This document shows positions 1-8,245 of a stretch of DNA of 64,000 bases, piece by piece. The notes beneath the pieces were generated by a model that saw only the letters and a list, made by a program, of their open reading frames with translations, was not told the DNA's origin and searched no databases. The position numbers were made by a program, and so were the translations under genes. The stretch is from assembly GCF_019049325.1 (NCBI RefSeq), contig NZ_JAGMUO010000051.1:65257-129256 (forward strand), written 5' to 3'. Within the stretch, counting starts at the first letter, position 1. Each line of letters opens with the position of its first letter. This DNA is from Streptomyces sp. AC512_CC834 (GTDB lineage: Bacteria > Actinomycetota > Actinomycetes > Streptomycetales > Streptomycetaceae).

Positions 1-1
1 C

Positions 2-1219
2 GACCGCTGGATCAAGACCACCACCGACGCCGACGGCAAGACCGCCCGCGTCAAGACCGACCGTTACGGCACGGGGATGCGCTACCAAGCCCGCTACCTC
101 ACGCCCGATGGCAAGCGAAGGAACAAGTCCTTCCCCGACGGACAGAAGCGCCTCGCCGAGCAGTGGCTGAGCGCCATGCAAGCGGACGTGGCCCGCGGCG
201 ACTTCATCGACCCCAACGCGTCCCGTACGACGTTCCAGGAGTTCGCGGAGAAGTGGCTCACGAGCCAGAGCGGCGATCCCAACACACGCGCGTCGATGGA
301 GTCTCAGCTCAAGCTGCACGCCTTCCCCCGCATTGGGGCACGTCAGCTCGGATCGTTCCAGCCGAGCCACATCCGGGAGTTCGTGACGCAACTCGAAGCG
401 TCCGGCATGTCCGGCGCGTACGCGCGCGTCATCTTCTCCAACGTCCGTGCCGTGCTGTCGGCCGCCGTAGAGGACGGATGCCTACGCCGGAACCCCTGCA
501 ACTCGCACACAGTGACCCCGCCGGCCATCGGTGCGCGACGCGTCGTCCCCTGGGAGCCTGAGCGCGTCTTCGCCATGCACGCCGCCATGGTCGACCGCTT
601 CCGACCGATGGTCGACGTGGGCGCAGGATGCGGCCTGCGGCAAGGGGAGATCCTTGGACTCTCTGTCGACGACATCGACTTCGACAGCGGGACCCTGCAC
701 GTGGTGCAGCAACTCAAGCTGAGCCTGAGCAAGGCAGTGTTCGCGCCCCCGAAGGGCGGAAAGCTCCGTGACGTGCCGCTGCCCGACCCCGTGGCAGAGG
801 CTCTGCAGGAGCACATCACGCGGTTCCCGCCTGTGGAGATCAAGCTCCCGTGGATGCGAGCGAACGGCCGGCCGGTGACGCGGCGGCTCATCTTCACGGG
901 CCCCAACGGCGGGCACGTATGGCGTACGTCGCTGAACGAAGACCACTGGAAGCCCGCTCTCGCCAAGGCGGGTGTCATCCCGAAGGCCAAGAGCCGCGAG
1001 CACGCCGCCGCCCGCGAGCACGGCATGCACGCGCTACGGCACTTCTACGCGTCCGTGCTCCTGGACGCCGGAGAGAGCATCAAGGCGCTCGCTGAGTATC
1101 TCGGACACTCGGACCCGGGGCTAACGCTGAAGGTGTACGCGCACCTCATGCCGAGCAGCCGGGAGCGGGCCCGGAAGGCTCTCGGGCAGGCTCTCCGGCC
1201 TCAAGGACACAAGGGCTGA
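2..1219 (+). CDS. Tyrosine site-specific integrase, 5'-truncated by window edge
   Basis: A phage-type integrase that would catalyse site-specific insertion and excision of an element. The frame is open to the left edge, so the true start lies outside; the first internal ATG is at 77. An N-terminal arm-binding and SAM-like core-binding region is followed by the catalytic domain. Visible catalytic residues are the first Arg in GCGLRQGE, the H-x-x-R pair in HALRHFY, the His in LGHSDPGL and the Tyr in KVYAHL. Codon use resembles the host. It converges on gpmA. Integrases usually sit at one end of their element next to the att site, so the element probably extends to the left. No tRNA gene is visible on the right side. 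Confidence 0.93.
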   Translation, partial: DRWIKTTTDADGKTARVKTDRYGTGMRYQARYLTPDGKRRNKSFPDGQKRLAEQWLSAMQADVARGDFIDPNASRTTFQEFAEKWLTSQSGDPNTRASMESQLKLHAFPRIGARQLGSFQPSHIREFVTQLEASGMSGAYARVIFSNVRAVLSAAVEDGCLRRNPCNSHTVTPPAIGARRVVPWEPERVFAMHAAMVDRFRPMVDVGAGCGLRQGEILGLSVDDIDFDSGTLHVVQQLKLSLSKAVFAPPKGGKLRDVPLPDPVAEALQEHITRFPPVEIKLPWMRANGRPVTRRLIFTGPNGGHVWRTSLNEDHWKPALAKAGVIPKAKSREHAAAREHGMHALRHFYASVLLDAGESIKALAEYLGHSDPGLTLKVYAHLMPSSRERARKALGQALRPQGHKG

Positions 1220-1238
1220 GGTTCCAGGGAGGTTCCAG
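1219..1238. repeat. Short direct repeat AGGTTCCAG at integrase 3' end
   Basis: AGGTTCCAG occurs at 1219-1227 and again at 1230-1238, overlapping the integrase stop codon. Short iterated sites beside an integrase can be arm-type binding sites or part of an att core. There is no second copy in the window to prove it. Confidence 0.35.
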
Positions 1239-1247
1239 ACCATGAAA

Positions 1248-1286
1248 ATGCCCCTGAGTCGCGCCGTATGCGCAGCTCAGGGGCAT
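1248..1286. terminator. Bidirectional terminator hairpin between integrase and gpmA
   Basis: A perfect 11-bp inverted repeat, ATGCCCCTGAG at 1248-1258 and CTCAGGGGCAT at 1276-1286, has a 17-nt loop. It lies between convergent genes, which suits a shared terminator. There is no strong U-tract, as is usual in Streptomyces. Confidence 0.6.
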
Positions 1287-1297
1287 GATCACGTTCT

Positions 1298-2059
1298 CTA
1301 CTTCTTCTTGCCCTGGTTCTTCACGGCCTCGATCGCAGCCGCGGCCGCGTCCGGGTCCAGGTACGTCCCGCCGGGGTTCACCGGCTTGAACTCGGCGTCG
1401 AGTTCGTAGGACAGCGGGATGCCGGTCGGGATGTTGAGGCCCGCGATGTCGGCGTCGGAGACGCCGTCGAGGTGCTTGACGAGGGCGCGCAGCGAGTTGC
1501 CGTGGGCGGCGACGAGGACCGTGCGGCCGGTGAGGAGGTCGGGGACGATGGCGTCGAACCAGTACGGGAGCATCCGGACGACGACGTCCTTGAGGCACTC
1601 CGTCTGCGGGCGCAGCTCCGGCGGGAGGGTCGCGTAACGCGGGTCGGAGAACTGCGAGTACTCGGCGTCGCGGTCCAGCGCGGGCGGCGGGGTGTCGTAG
1701 GAGCGGCGCCACAGCATGAACTGCTCCTCGCCGAACTCCGCGAGGGTCTGCGCCTTGTCCTTGCCCTGGAGGGCGCCGTAGTGGCGTTCGTTCAGGCGCC
1801 AGTGGCGGTGGACCGGGATCCAGTGGCGGTCGGCGGCCTCCAGCGCTAGCTGGGCCGTGCGGATCGCGCGCTTCTGGACGGACGTGTGGAGCACGTCGGG
1901 CAGCAGGCCGGCGTCCTTGAGCAGCTCGCCGCCGCGCGTCGCCTCCTTCTCGCCCTTCGGAGTGAGGTTGACGTCCACCCAGCCGGTGAACAGGTTCTTC
2001 TCGTTCCACTCGCTCTCGCCGTGGCGGAGGAGGATCAGCTTGTACGGTGCGTCGGCCAT
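1298..2059 (-). CDS. gpmA: 2,3-bisphosphoglycerate-dependent phosphoglycerate mutase
   Basis: Interconverts 3- and 2-phosphoglycerate in glycolysis and gluconeogenesis through a phosphohistidine. The 253-aa protein has normal family length. The RHGE motif at residues 12-15 carries the phosphorylated His13. NERHYG at 90-95 supplies the catalytic Glu region, and AAHGNS holds the second His (about 186). The ATG at 2059 begins MADAPYKLILLRHG, as in other actinobacterial GpmA proteins. The C terminus is a Lys-rich tail (NQGKKK). It appears monocistronic, with the MFS gene divergent and the integrase convergent. Confidence 0.97.
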   Translation of the reverse strand: MADAPYKLILLRHGESEWNEKNLFTGWVDVNLTPKGEKEATRGGELLKDAGLLPDVLHTSVQKRAIRTAQLALEAADRHWIPVHRHWRLNERHYGALQGKDKAQTLAEFGEEQFMLWRRSYDTPPPALDRDAEYSQFSDPRYATLPPELRPQTECLKDVVVRMLPYWFDAIVPDLLTGRTVLVAAHGNSLRALVKHLDGVSDADIAGLNIPTGIPLSYELDAEFKPVNPGGTYLDPDAAAAAIEAVKNQGKKK

Positions 2060-2232
2060 GGCTCCGAGCGTAATCCAAGCCCGCGATCCCCCGCGCGGGC
2101 GCCCGGTGGGCGGACGGTGGGCGGACGGTTGACGAGAAGTGTTAATCGAGTGGCCGAGACGGGGCCCGCCTTCGTAAGTTGTGTCTGCCGCATTCGCCGC
2201 TTACATATGTACGTCTGCTCAACGGGGGTCCC

Positions 2233-3525
2233 ATGTCAGTCGCCGGTCTGAGACGTGCCGGACGGGAGACCGTCTCCGGGCTCCCCCGCGAGTTCTGGTG
2301 GCTGTGGACCAGCACCCTGGTCAACCGGCTCGGTGCCTTCGTCGCCACCTTCATGGCGCTGTACCTGACCATCGACCGCGGCTACTCCGCCTCGTACGCC
2401 GGTCTGGTCGCCGCCCTGCACGGGCTCGGCGGGGTCGTGTCCTCGCTGGGCGCCGGGGTGATGACCGACCGGCTCGGGCGGCGGCCCACGCTGCTCGTCG
2501 CGCAGACCTCCACCGCGCTGTCGGTCGCGCTGCTCGGCTTCATGCGGGACCCAGTGGCCATCGCCGCCGTCGCGTTCCTGGTCGGCATGGCGAGCAACGC
2601 CTCCCGGCCGGCGGTGCAGGCGATGATGGCGGATATCGTGCGGCCCGAGGACCGTATCCGGGCGTTCTCGCTCAACTACTGGGCGATCAACCTCGGCTTC
2701 GCGATCTCCTCCATGGGGGCCGGGTTCATCGCCGAGTTCAGTTATCTCGCCGGGTTCATGATCGAGGCCGGGATGACGCTGATCTGCGCCGTCCTCGTCT
2801 TCGTGAAGCTGCCCGAGTCCCGGCCGGACGAGGACGCCTCCGGCGGGTCCGGCGCCGGGGACGCGACGCCCGTCTCGCTCGGGACCGTGCTGCGCGACGG
2901 GCGGTACATGGGTGTCGTCGGGCTGTCCTTCCTCATCGCGCTGATCTTTCAGCAGGCCTACGTGGGGCTGCCGGTGGCCATGGGCGAGGCCGGGTTCACG
3001 CCCGCCGACTTCGGCATGGCGATCGCCGTCAACGGTGTGCTGATCGTCGTGCTCCAGATTCCCGTCACGCGGTTCATCGAGCACCGCGATCCGCGGCTGC
3101 TGCTCGTCGGCTCGGCGCTGCTGGCCGGGTACGGCTTCGGGCTCACCGCCTTCGCCGGGTCGGTCGCGGTGTTCGCGCTGACCGTGTGCGTGTGGACGCT
3201 CGCCGAGATCGTCAACGCGCCGACCCAGACCGGGATCGTCGTCCGCCTCTCCCCCGTGCGCGGGCGCGGGCGCTACCAGGGCATGTACACGATGTCCTGG
3301 GCGGTCGCCTCCCTCGTCGCCCCGCTGATGTCCGGTTTCGTCATCGACCGCTGGGGCGCCGAGTGGTTGTGGGGCATCTGCGCGGTCGTCGGCACGGTGG
3401 CGGCGGCAGGGTACTGGGGGCTCATGCGGGGGCTGCCGACGGACGAGGCGGAGGACGAGGATGAGGTGGCCTCGGGCGCCTCCGGGACGCCCGCGCCCGC
3501 GAAGTCCAAGGTCAGCGCCGCCTGA
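2233..3525 (+). CDS. MFS transporter, probable drug/metabolite exporter
   Basis: A 430-aa integral membrane protein with about 12 hydrophobic segments. It has the MFS motif A (TDRLGRRPTLL) in the loop between helices 2 and 3, the signature of proton-coupled exporters of the DHA1 type. The ATG at 2233 is preferred over a GTG at 2179, because the extra 18 residues are non-hydrophobic and the family begins close to MSVAGLRRAGRE. The C terminus is an acidic, Glu/Asp-rich tail of about 25 residues in the cytoplasm. The substrate cannot be read from sequence. The 5' region has a tandem 11-bp GGTGGGCGGAC duplication near 2106-2128. Confidence 0.88.
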   Translation: MSVAGLRRAGRETVSGLPREFWWLWTSTLVNRLGAFVATFMALYLTIDRGYSASYAGLVAALHGLGGVVSSLGAGVMTDRLGRRPTLLVAQTSTALSVALLGFMRDPVAIAAVAFLVGMASNASRPAVQAMMADIVRPEDRIRAFSLNYWAINLGFAISSMGAGFIAEFSYLAGFMIEAGMTLICAVLVFVKLPESRPDEDASGGSGAGDATPVSLGTVLRDGRYMGVVGLSFLIALIFQQAYVGLPVAMGEAGFTPADFGMAIAVNGVLIVVLQIPVTRFIEHRDPRLLLVGSALLAGYGFGLTAFAGSVAVFALTVCVWTLAEIVNAPTQTGIVVRLSPVRGRGRYQGMYTMSWAVASLVAPLMSGFVIDRWGAEWLWGICAVVGTVAAAGYWGLMRGLPTDEAEDEDEVASGASGTPAPAKSKVSAA

Positions 3526-3546
3526 CCTGCCGCCTCCGGCCTCGGC

Positions 3547-4005
3547 TCACGGGTGCATCCGCGCGCCCTTCAGCACCTTGTCCACCGCGTTCTTCGGGCC
3601 GTACACCGCGAGGCCCACCAGGTCCAGCTCCGCCGTGGGCACCGCCCGTACGGCCGCCCGGTTGTCGCGGTCGTTGCCCGTGGCGAAGAGGTCGGAGGTG
3701 AAGAGGGCGCGGGGCAGGGCGCGGGACAGTACGCGCGCGTGGGCGGTCGTCAGCGTCTCCTTCGTGCCCTCGAAGACCAGCACCGGCTGCCGGAACATCG
3801 GCAGGTAGCCGACGGCGTCCGCGTCCTCGTACGGCTCCCCGATCACCTCGGGGAACTCCTTGCCCAGGCCGCTGACCAGGAAGGCCGTGACGTTGAGGCG
3901 CTGCCAGGTCTCCAGGTCCTCGCGCAGCAGTACGGCGATCTTGGTGTCGAAGCGGATGGGGGCCTCGGTCTCGGGAGCCTCGGGGGCTGCTTCGTGCGTG
4001 CTCAT
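3547..4005 (-). CDS. DUF2000 family protein
   Basis: A 152-aa protein of the DUF2000 family, which has a peptidyl-tRNA hydrolase 2-like fold but no assigned reaction. The core KIAVLLREDLETWQRLNV opens the domain at about residue 22, after a Glu/Ala-rich N-terminal tail. The ATG at 4005 (MSTHEAAPEAPE) is chosen over a further upstream start, because the extra sequence overlaps the promoter of the divergent AraC gene. DUF2000 genes often stand next to an AraC-type regulator, as here, so the neighbour probably controls it. Function unknown. Confidence 0.8.
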   Translation of the reverse strand: MSTHEAAPEAPETEAPIRFDTKIAVLLREDLETWQRLNVTAFLVSGLGKEFPEVIGEPYEDADAVGYLPMFRQPVLVFEGTKETLTTAHARVLSRALPRALFTSDLFATGNDRDNRAAVRAVPTAELDLVGLAVYGPKNAVDKVLKGARMHP

Positions 4006-4054
4006 ACAGTGAGACTGCCGACCCGCACCCCGCCGCGTCTTGTACGTTTTTTGC

Positions 4055-4876
4055 ATGGCCGGCCGGCGGAGGGACCAGCGGAGCGTGTCCGCCTGGCGAC
4101 CCCGCGTCCCGGGCGTCGTCGAGGTCTTCCACGCCCACTACACGCAGTACGCCTATCCGATGCACGTCCATGACGCGTGGACGCTGCTCATCGTCGACGA
4201 CGGGGCCGTGCGGTACGACCTGGACCGGCACGAGCACGGTACGCCGCACGACACGGTGTCGCTGCTGCCGCCGCACGTGCCGCACAACGGCTCGCCCGCG
4301 ACCCCGGACGGCTTCCGCAAGCGCGTCCTGTACCTGGACGCCTCGCGGCTGGGCGACGAGCTGATCGGGCCGGCCGTCGACGCCCCCGACCTGCGTGATC
4401 CGGTGCTGCGGCGGCGGGTCGGGCAGCTTCACGCCGCGCTCGCGCTGCCCGGTGACGAGCTGGAGGCGGAGAGCCGGCTGACGCTGATCGGTGAGCGGCT
4501 GCACGAGCATCTGCGGCCCGGGGACGACGACCCGAACGGCGTGCGCCGGGATCCCGTGCTCGCGCGGCGGCTGCGGGAGCTGCTCGACGAGCGGGTCGTC
4601 GCCGGGATCGGACTGGAGGAGGCGGCCGCGCTCGTGCCCGCCCATCCGGCCCATCTGGTACGGGCGTTCAGCGGCGCCTACGGCATCGCACCGCACCAGT
4701 ACCTGATGTCGCGGCGGGTCGACCGGGCGCGGCGGCTGCTGCTCGCCGGACACGCCCCGGCGGACGTGGCCGGCGCGACCGGTTTCTACGACCAGGCCCA
4801 TCTGAACCGGCACTTCAAGCGGTTGGTGGGGGTCACGCCGGGGCGTTACCGCACCAGCGGCGGCACCGGATCCTGA
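4055..4876 (+). CDS. AraC family transcriptional regulator
   Basis: A 273-aa regulator. The N-terminal cupin sensor domain (residues about 15-100) has the His-rich strand HAHYTQYAYPMHVHDAW. The C-terminal double helix-turn-helix (about 170-265) ends in the AraC signature with GFYDQAHLNRHFKRLVGVTPGRYR. The ATG at 4055 (MAGRRRDQRS) fits the family. It is divergent from the DUF2000 gene across about 50 bp, so both promoters must overlap and it probably regulates that gene. The ligand is unknown. Confidence 0.9.
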   Translation: MAGRRRDQRSVSAWRPRVPGVVEVFHAHYTQYAYPMHVHDAWTLLIVDDGAVRYDLDRHEHGTPHDTVSLLPPHVPHNGSPATPDGFRKRVLYLDASRLGDELIGPAVDAPDLRDPVLRRRVGQLHAALALPGDELEAESRLTLIGERLHEHLRPGDDDPNGVRRDPVLARRLRELLDERVVAGIGLEEAAALVPAHPAHLVRAFSGAYGIAPHQYLMSRRVDRARRLLLAGHAPADVAGATGFYDQAHLNRHFKRLVGVTPGRYRTSGGTGS

Positions 4877-4882
4877 GGGCTC

Positions 4883-5395
4883 TCAGTCCCGGGCGTTCTC
4901 CGTGCGTTCGATCAGGTGCTGGAACGCCTGAAGGTTCCGCGTCGACTCGCCGCGCGCGGTCCGCCACTCGTACTCCTTGCGGATGGCGGACGCGAAGCCC
5001 AGCTCCAGCAGGGTGTTGAAGGCGCCGTCGGCTGCCTCGAGGACCTGGCCGAGGAGGCGGTCGATCTCGTCGGGAGTGACGGTGGCCAGGGGGAGTTTCG
5101 CGGTGACGTAGATGTCGCCGAGGCGGTCGACGGCGTAACCGACGCCGTAGAGCCTGAGGTTGCGCTCCAGCAGCCAGCGGTGGACGGCCGGTTCGTTCTC
5201 GTCGGGGTGGCGGACGACGAAGGCGTTGAGGGAGAGGGAGTGCCGGCCGAGGAGGAGGGAGACCGTCGTGGACAGCTTGCGGGTGCCGGGGAGCTTGACG
5301 ACGTAGTTGCCCGGCTCGGGGCTCTCCCACTCCAGTTCGGCGTCCTTGAGGGCGCTCTCGAGGACCTGTGCCGCCTTCTGTGGTGCCTCAGCCAT
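4883..5395 (-). CDS. YbjN domain-containing protein
   Basis: A 170-aa cytoplasmic protein of the YbjN family (type III secretion chaperone-like fold). It is found next to mshA in many actinobacteria, and its role is not established. The visible domain spans about 10-150, with ELEWESPEPGNYVVKLPG at the start. Its ATG overlaps the end of mshA by 8 bp, so the two are very likely translationally coupled. That suggests a role connected to mycothiol synthesis, although none has been shown. Confidence 0.88.
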   Translation of the reverse strand: MAEAPQKAAQVLESALKDAELEWESPEPGNYVVKLPGTRKLSTTVSLLLGRHSLSLNAFVVRHPDENEPAVHRWLLERNLRLYGVGYAVDRLGDIYVTAKLPLATVTPDEIDRLLGQVLEAADGAFNTLLELGFASAIRKEYEWRTARGESTRNLQAFQHLIERTENARD

Positions 5396-6761
5396 GGTGC
5401 GAGCGTACGCGACGGCGGTGGGCCTGGATCGCGGCCGTGTAGACGTCGGCCGTGGTCGCGGCGGCGCTGTCCCAGCCGAAGGACTGGGCGTGCCGGGCGG
5501 CGGCGTCGCCCATGCGGGGCGTCAGCTCGGGGTTGTCGGCGAAATCGCGCAGCACGCGCGCGTACGCGGCGGGATCGTGGCCGTCGACGAGGCGGCCGGT
5601 GTGTCCGTCGCGCACGGCGACCGGGAGCCCGCCGACCGAGGCGGCGAGGACCGGCGTACCGGCCGCCTGGGCCTCTATGGCGACCAGGCCGAAGGACTCG
5701 CTGTAGGACGGCATGACCAGCACGGACGCGGCCCGGAACCAGTCGGCGAGCTGCTCCTGCCCGACGGGCGGGCGGAAGCGTACGACGTCGGCGATGCCGA
5801 GCCGCGCGGCGAGTTTCTGCAGGCCCTCCGGCTTGGCGAGGCCGCTGCCGCTGGGGCCGCCGACGACGGGGACGACGATGCGGGAGCGCAGCTCGGGACA
5901 CTCGTCGAGGAGTACGGCGACGGCGCGCAGCAGGATGTCCGGGGCCTTGAGGGGCTGTATGCGGCCGGCGAAGAGCGGGATCAGCGCGTCCTGGGGCAGG
6001 CCGAGGCGGGCGCGGGCGGCGGCGCGGGCGTTCCCATGCTGTCCCGGTCCTGGAACGACGCCCCTGGGGAAGGGGCGGAACCGGTCGAGGTTCACGCCGG
6101 GGTGGACGACGGCGACCCTGGAGGGGTCCGCGGCGTAGTGCCGGACCAGTTCGTCGGCCTCCTCGGCGGTGTTGGCGATGAGCCGGTCGGAGGCGGCGAC
6201 GATCTGGGTCTCGCCGATGACGCGGGCGGCCGGTTCGGGGGTGTCGCCGTCGGCCAGGTTGGCGTTCTTGACCTTGGCCATGGTGTGCATGGCGTGCACG
6301 AGGGGGGCGCCCCAGCGCTGGGCGGCGAGCCAGCCGACGTGGCCGGAGAGCCAGTAGTGGGAGTGCACGAGGTCGTAGTGGCCGGGGCGGTGGCCTGCCC
6401 AGGCCTGCATGACGCCGTGGGTGAAGGCGCAGAGCTGGGCGGGCAGGTCCTCCTTGGCCAGTCCCTCGTACGGGCCCGCATCGACGTGCCGGACGAGGAC
6501 GCCGGGGGCCAGTTCGACGGCGGGCGGCACGACGGCGGTGGTCGCGCGCGTGAAGATCTCGACCTCGATGTTGATCTCGGCGAGGCGCTGCGCGAGTTCC
6601 ACGATGTAGACGTTCATGCCGCCGGCGTCGCCGGTGCCGGGCTGATGGAGCGGCGAGGTGTGCACGGAGAGCATGGCGACACGGCGGGGCCTGCGCAGCA
6701 GCCTGAGCCGCGGCGAAGCCGCCGGTGAGCGACGCCCGAGCCTGCTGACGTACTGGCTCAC
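5388..6761 (-). CDS. mshA: D-inositol-3-phosphate glycosyltransferase (mycothiol step 1)
   Basis: Transfers GlcNAc from UDP-GlcNAc to 1L-inositol-1-phosphate, the first committed step of mycothiol synthesis. A GT4 retaining glycosyltransferase with GT-B fold. The N-domain glycine loop GTGDAGGMNVY binds donor and acceptor phosphates, and the C-domain E-x7-E motif is in ESFGLVAIEAQAAGTP. The GTG at 6761 (MSQYVSRLGRRS), behind a GAGGAG ribosome site, gives 457 aa as in Streptomyces homologues; a longer upstream start is unlikely. Second in the pathway picture is mshD near 55.7 kb. Confidence 0.96.
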   Translation of the reverse strand: MSQYVSRLGRRSPAASPRLRLLRRPRRVAMLSVHTSPLHQPGTGDAGGMNVYIVELAQRLAEINIEVEIFTRATTAVVPPAVELAPGVLVRHVDAGPYEGLAKEDLPAQLCAFTHGVMQAWAGHRPGHYDLVHSHYWLSGHVGWLAAQRWGAPLVHAMHTMAKVKNANLADGDTPEPAARVIGETQIVAASDRLIANTAEEADELVRHYAADPSRVAVVHPGVNLDRFRPFPRGVVPGPGQHGNARAAARARLGLPQDALIPLFAGRIQPLKAPDILLRAVAVLLDECPELRSRIVVPVVGGPSGSGLAKPEGLQKLAARLGIADVVRFRPPVGQEQLADWFRAASVLVMPSYSESFGLVAIEAQAAGTPVLAASVGGLPVAVRDGHTGRLVDGHDPAAYARVLRDFADNPELTPRMGDAAARHAQSFGWDSAAATTADVYTAAIQAHRRRVRSHHG

Positions 6762-6950
6762 GAGCCACTCCTCCTCGCTGCGGGCATGCCGGGCGGAGGA
6801 CACGCGTCGCCCTCCAAGGGGTGGGAACACCGGATGGGCGGTGCTCCATTCCGATTTTCCGACCTTTGCCGAATCATTACCGCCGATCGCTCAACCGTTC
6901 GAGGCCTTGCCGCGTACGGCGCCGCCCCCGTCGCGTACAGCGCCGCCCCC

Positions 6951-7150
6951 GTCGGCACGGGCCCGCCCTCCCGCGTACGCGGCCGTGCCTGCCGCACACG
7001 ACGCCACCCCCGTCGCGTACGGCGCCGCCCCGTCGGCACGGGCCCGCCCTCCCGCGTACGCGGCCGTGCCTGCCGCACACGACGCCACCCCCGTCGCGTA
7101 CGGCGCCGCCCCGTCGGCACGGGCCCGCCCTCCCGCGTACGCGGCCACCC
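6951..7150. repeat. 81-bp minisatellite, about 2.5 tandem copies
   Basis: The motif GTCGGCACGGGCCCGCCC recurs at 6951, 7032 and 7113, an exact 81-bp period, with the last copy partial. Shorter sub-repeats of GCGTACGGCGCCGCCCC precede it from about 6911. It fills most of the 419 bp between mshA and the methyltransferase gene. The period is a multiple of three, so frames stay open through it on both strands, but no start with a ribosome site supports coding. Confidence 0.9.
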
Positions 7151-7180
7151 CCGGCTCGGCGGCCGCATACCCTCGTAGGC

Positions 7181-8071
7181 ATGCCACCCCGCGCCACCGC
7201 CACCCGCCCCGTGGGCACGGTCACGCGCGGGACGACGAATCCGAACCGGCTGCGTCGCATGGACCGCTGGATCGCGGCCACGCACGGCGCCGAACTGCGC
7301 CGCGCCGCCCGTCCCGCCACCACCGATCTTGCCGCCACCGATTCCCTCGCCGCCGATCCCGCCGCTGCCAATCCCGCCGCCGTCAATCCCGTCGCCGTCG
7401 ACCTCGGCTACGGCGCGGCCCCCTGGACGGCCGTGGAGCTGCTGCGGCGCCTGCGCACGGTCGCGCCGCACGCGCGCGTGGTGGGCGTCGAGATCGACCC
7501 GGCCCGGGTGGCGGCGGCCCAGCCGTACGCGCGCGAGGGGCTCGTCTTCCGGCACGGCGGCTTCGAGGTCCCCGTCTCCCGGCCCCCGCTGCTGATCCGC
7601 GCGGCGAACGTGCTGCGCCAGTACGACGAGGGCGAGGTCGCCGCCGTCTGGCAGCGGCTGTGCGCGCGGCTCGCGCCGGCGTCGGAGCACTCGCGGGGCG
7701 GGCTTCTCGTCGAGGGCACCTGTGACGAGATCGGGCGCCGGCACGTGTGGGTGGCGCTCGGTCCCGAGGGGGCGCGCACGGTCACCTTCGCGACCCGTCT
7801 CGGCTCCCTGGACCACCCCTCCGACCTGGCGGAGCGCCTGCCGAAGGCGCTCATCCACCGCAATGTCCCCGGCGAGCCCGTGCACGCCTTCCTGCGCGAC
7901 TTCGACCGCGCGTGGGCCGCCGCCGCGCCCTACGCCTCCTACGGCGCCCGCCAGCGCTGGATGCGCGCCGTGCGGGACCTGACGGCCGACTGGCCGGTGA
8001 CGGACGGGCCGGCGCGATGGCGTCAGGGCGAAGTGACGGTGCGGTGGGAGGCGTTGGCGCCCCGCGCGTGA
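7181..8071 (+). CDS. Class I SAM-dependent methyltransferase-like protein
   Basis: A 296-aa protein with a Rossmann SAM-binding signature. Motif I is VDLGYGAAPWTAVELL at about 73-88, followed by the acidic strand end VVGVEIDP. The substrate is unknown. The N-terminal part contains an Ala/Asp/Asn/Pro-rich stretch (about 46-72) of roughly 5-residue repeats, directly before motif I, which looks like a 15-bp repeat expansion. The ATG at 7181 is chosen because it follows the 81-bp repeats and begins MPPRATATRPVGTVTRGTTN; upstream in-frame starts would translate the minisatellite. It stands alone, between mshA (divergent) and the NlpC/P60 gene. Confidence 0.75.
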   Translation: MPPRATATRPVGTVTRGTTNPNRLRRMDRWIAATHGAELRRAARPATTDLAATDSLAADPAAANPAAVNPVAVDLGYGAAPWTAVELLRRLRTVAPHARVVGVEIDPARVAAAQPYAREGLVFRHGGFEVPVSRPPLLIRAANVLRQYDEGEVAAVWQRLCARLAPASEHSRGGLLVEGTCDEIGRRHVWVALGPEGARTVTFATRLGSLDHPSDLAERLPKALIHRNVPGEPVHAFLRDFDRAWAAAAPYASYGARQRWMRAVRDLTADWPVTDGPARWRQGEVTVRWEALAPRA

Positions 8072-8245
8072 AACGGCGGACGCACGCCCCGCCCCGTGCC
8101 CGGCGGGAACGATCTCGGTGCGGCGTTCGTCACACAGCGGGGGGAAGCAGGAGGGAAGCACGGCCTCTGTCGCTTTCCGCGCCGGCATGGCACGATCCCC
8201 CGAGCGGGCTATGTTACTGACGGTTAATCAGTTTGGGGGCGAGGT

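Noticed and set aside
1220..1297. tRNA gene as integrase attachment site
   Set aside because: The 78 bp cannot fold into a cloverleaf; only a direct repeat and a hairpin are present.
6951..7150. CRISPR array
   Set aside because: The repeats are 81 bp, contiguous and without unique spacers; there are no cas genes.
8072..8245. c-di-AMP (ydaO-type) riboswitch upstream of the NlpC/P60 gene
   Set aside because: Such riboswitches are common before Streptomyces cell-wall hydrolases, but the 174-bp leader is too short and I could not find the conserved core.
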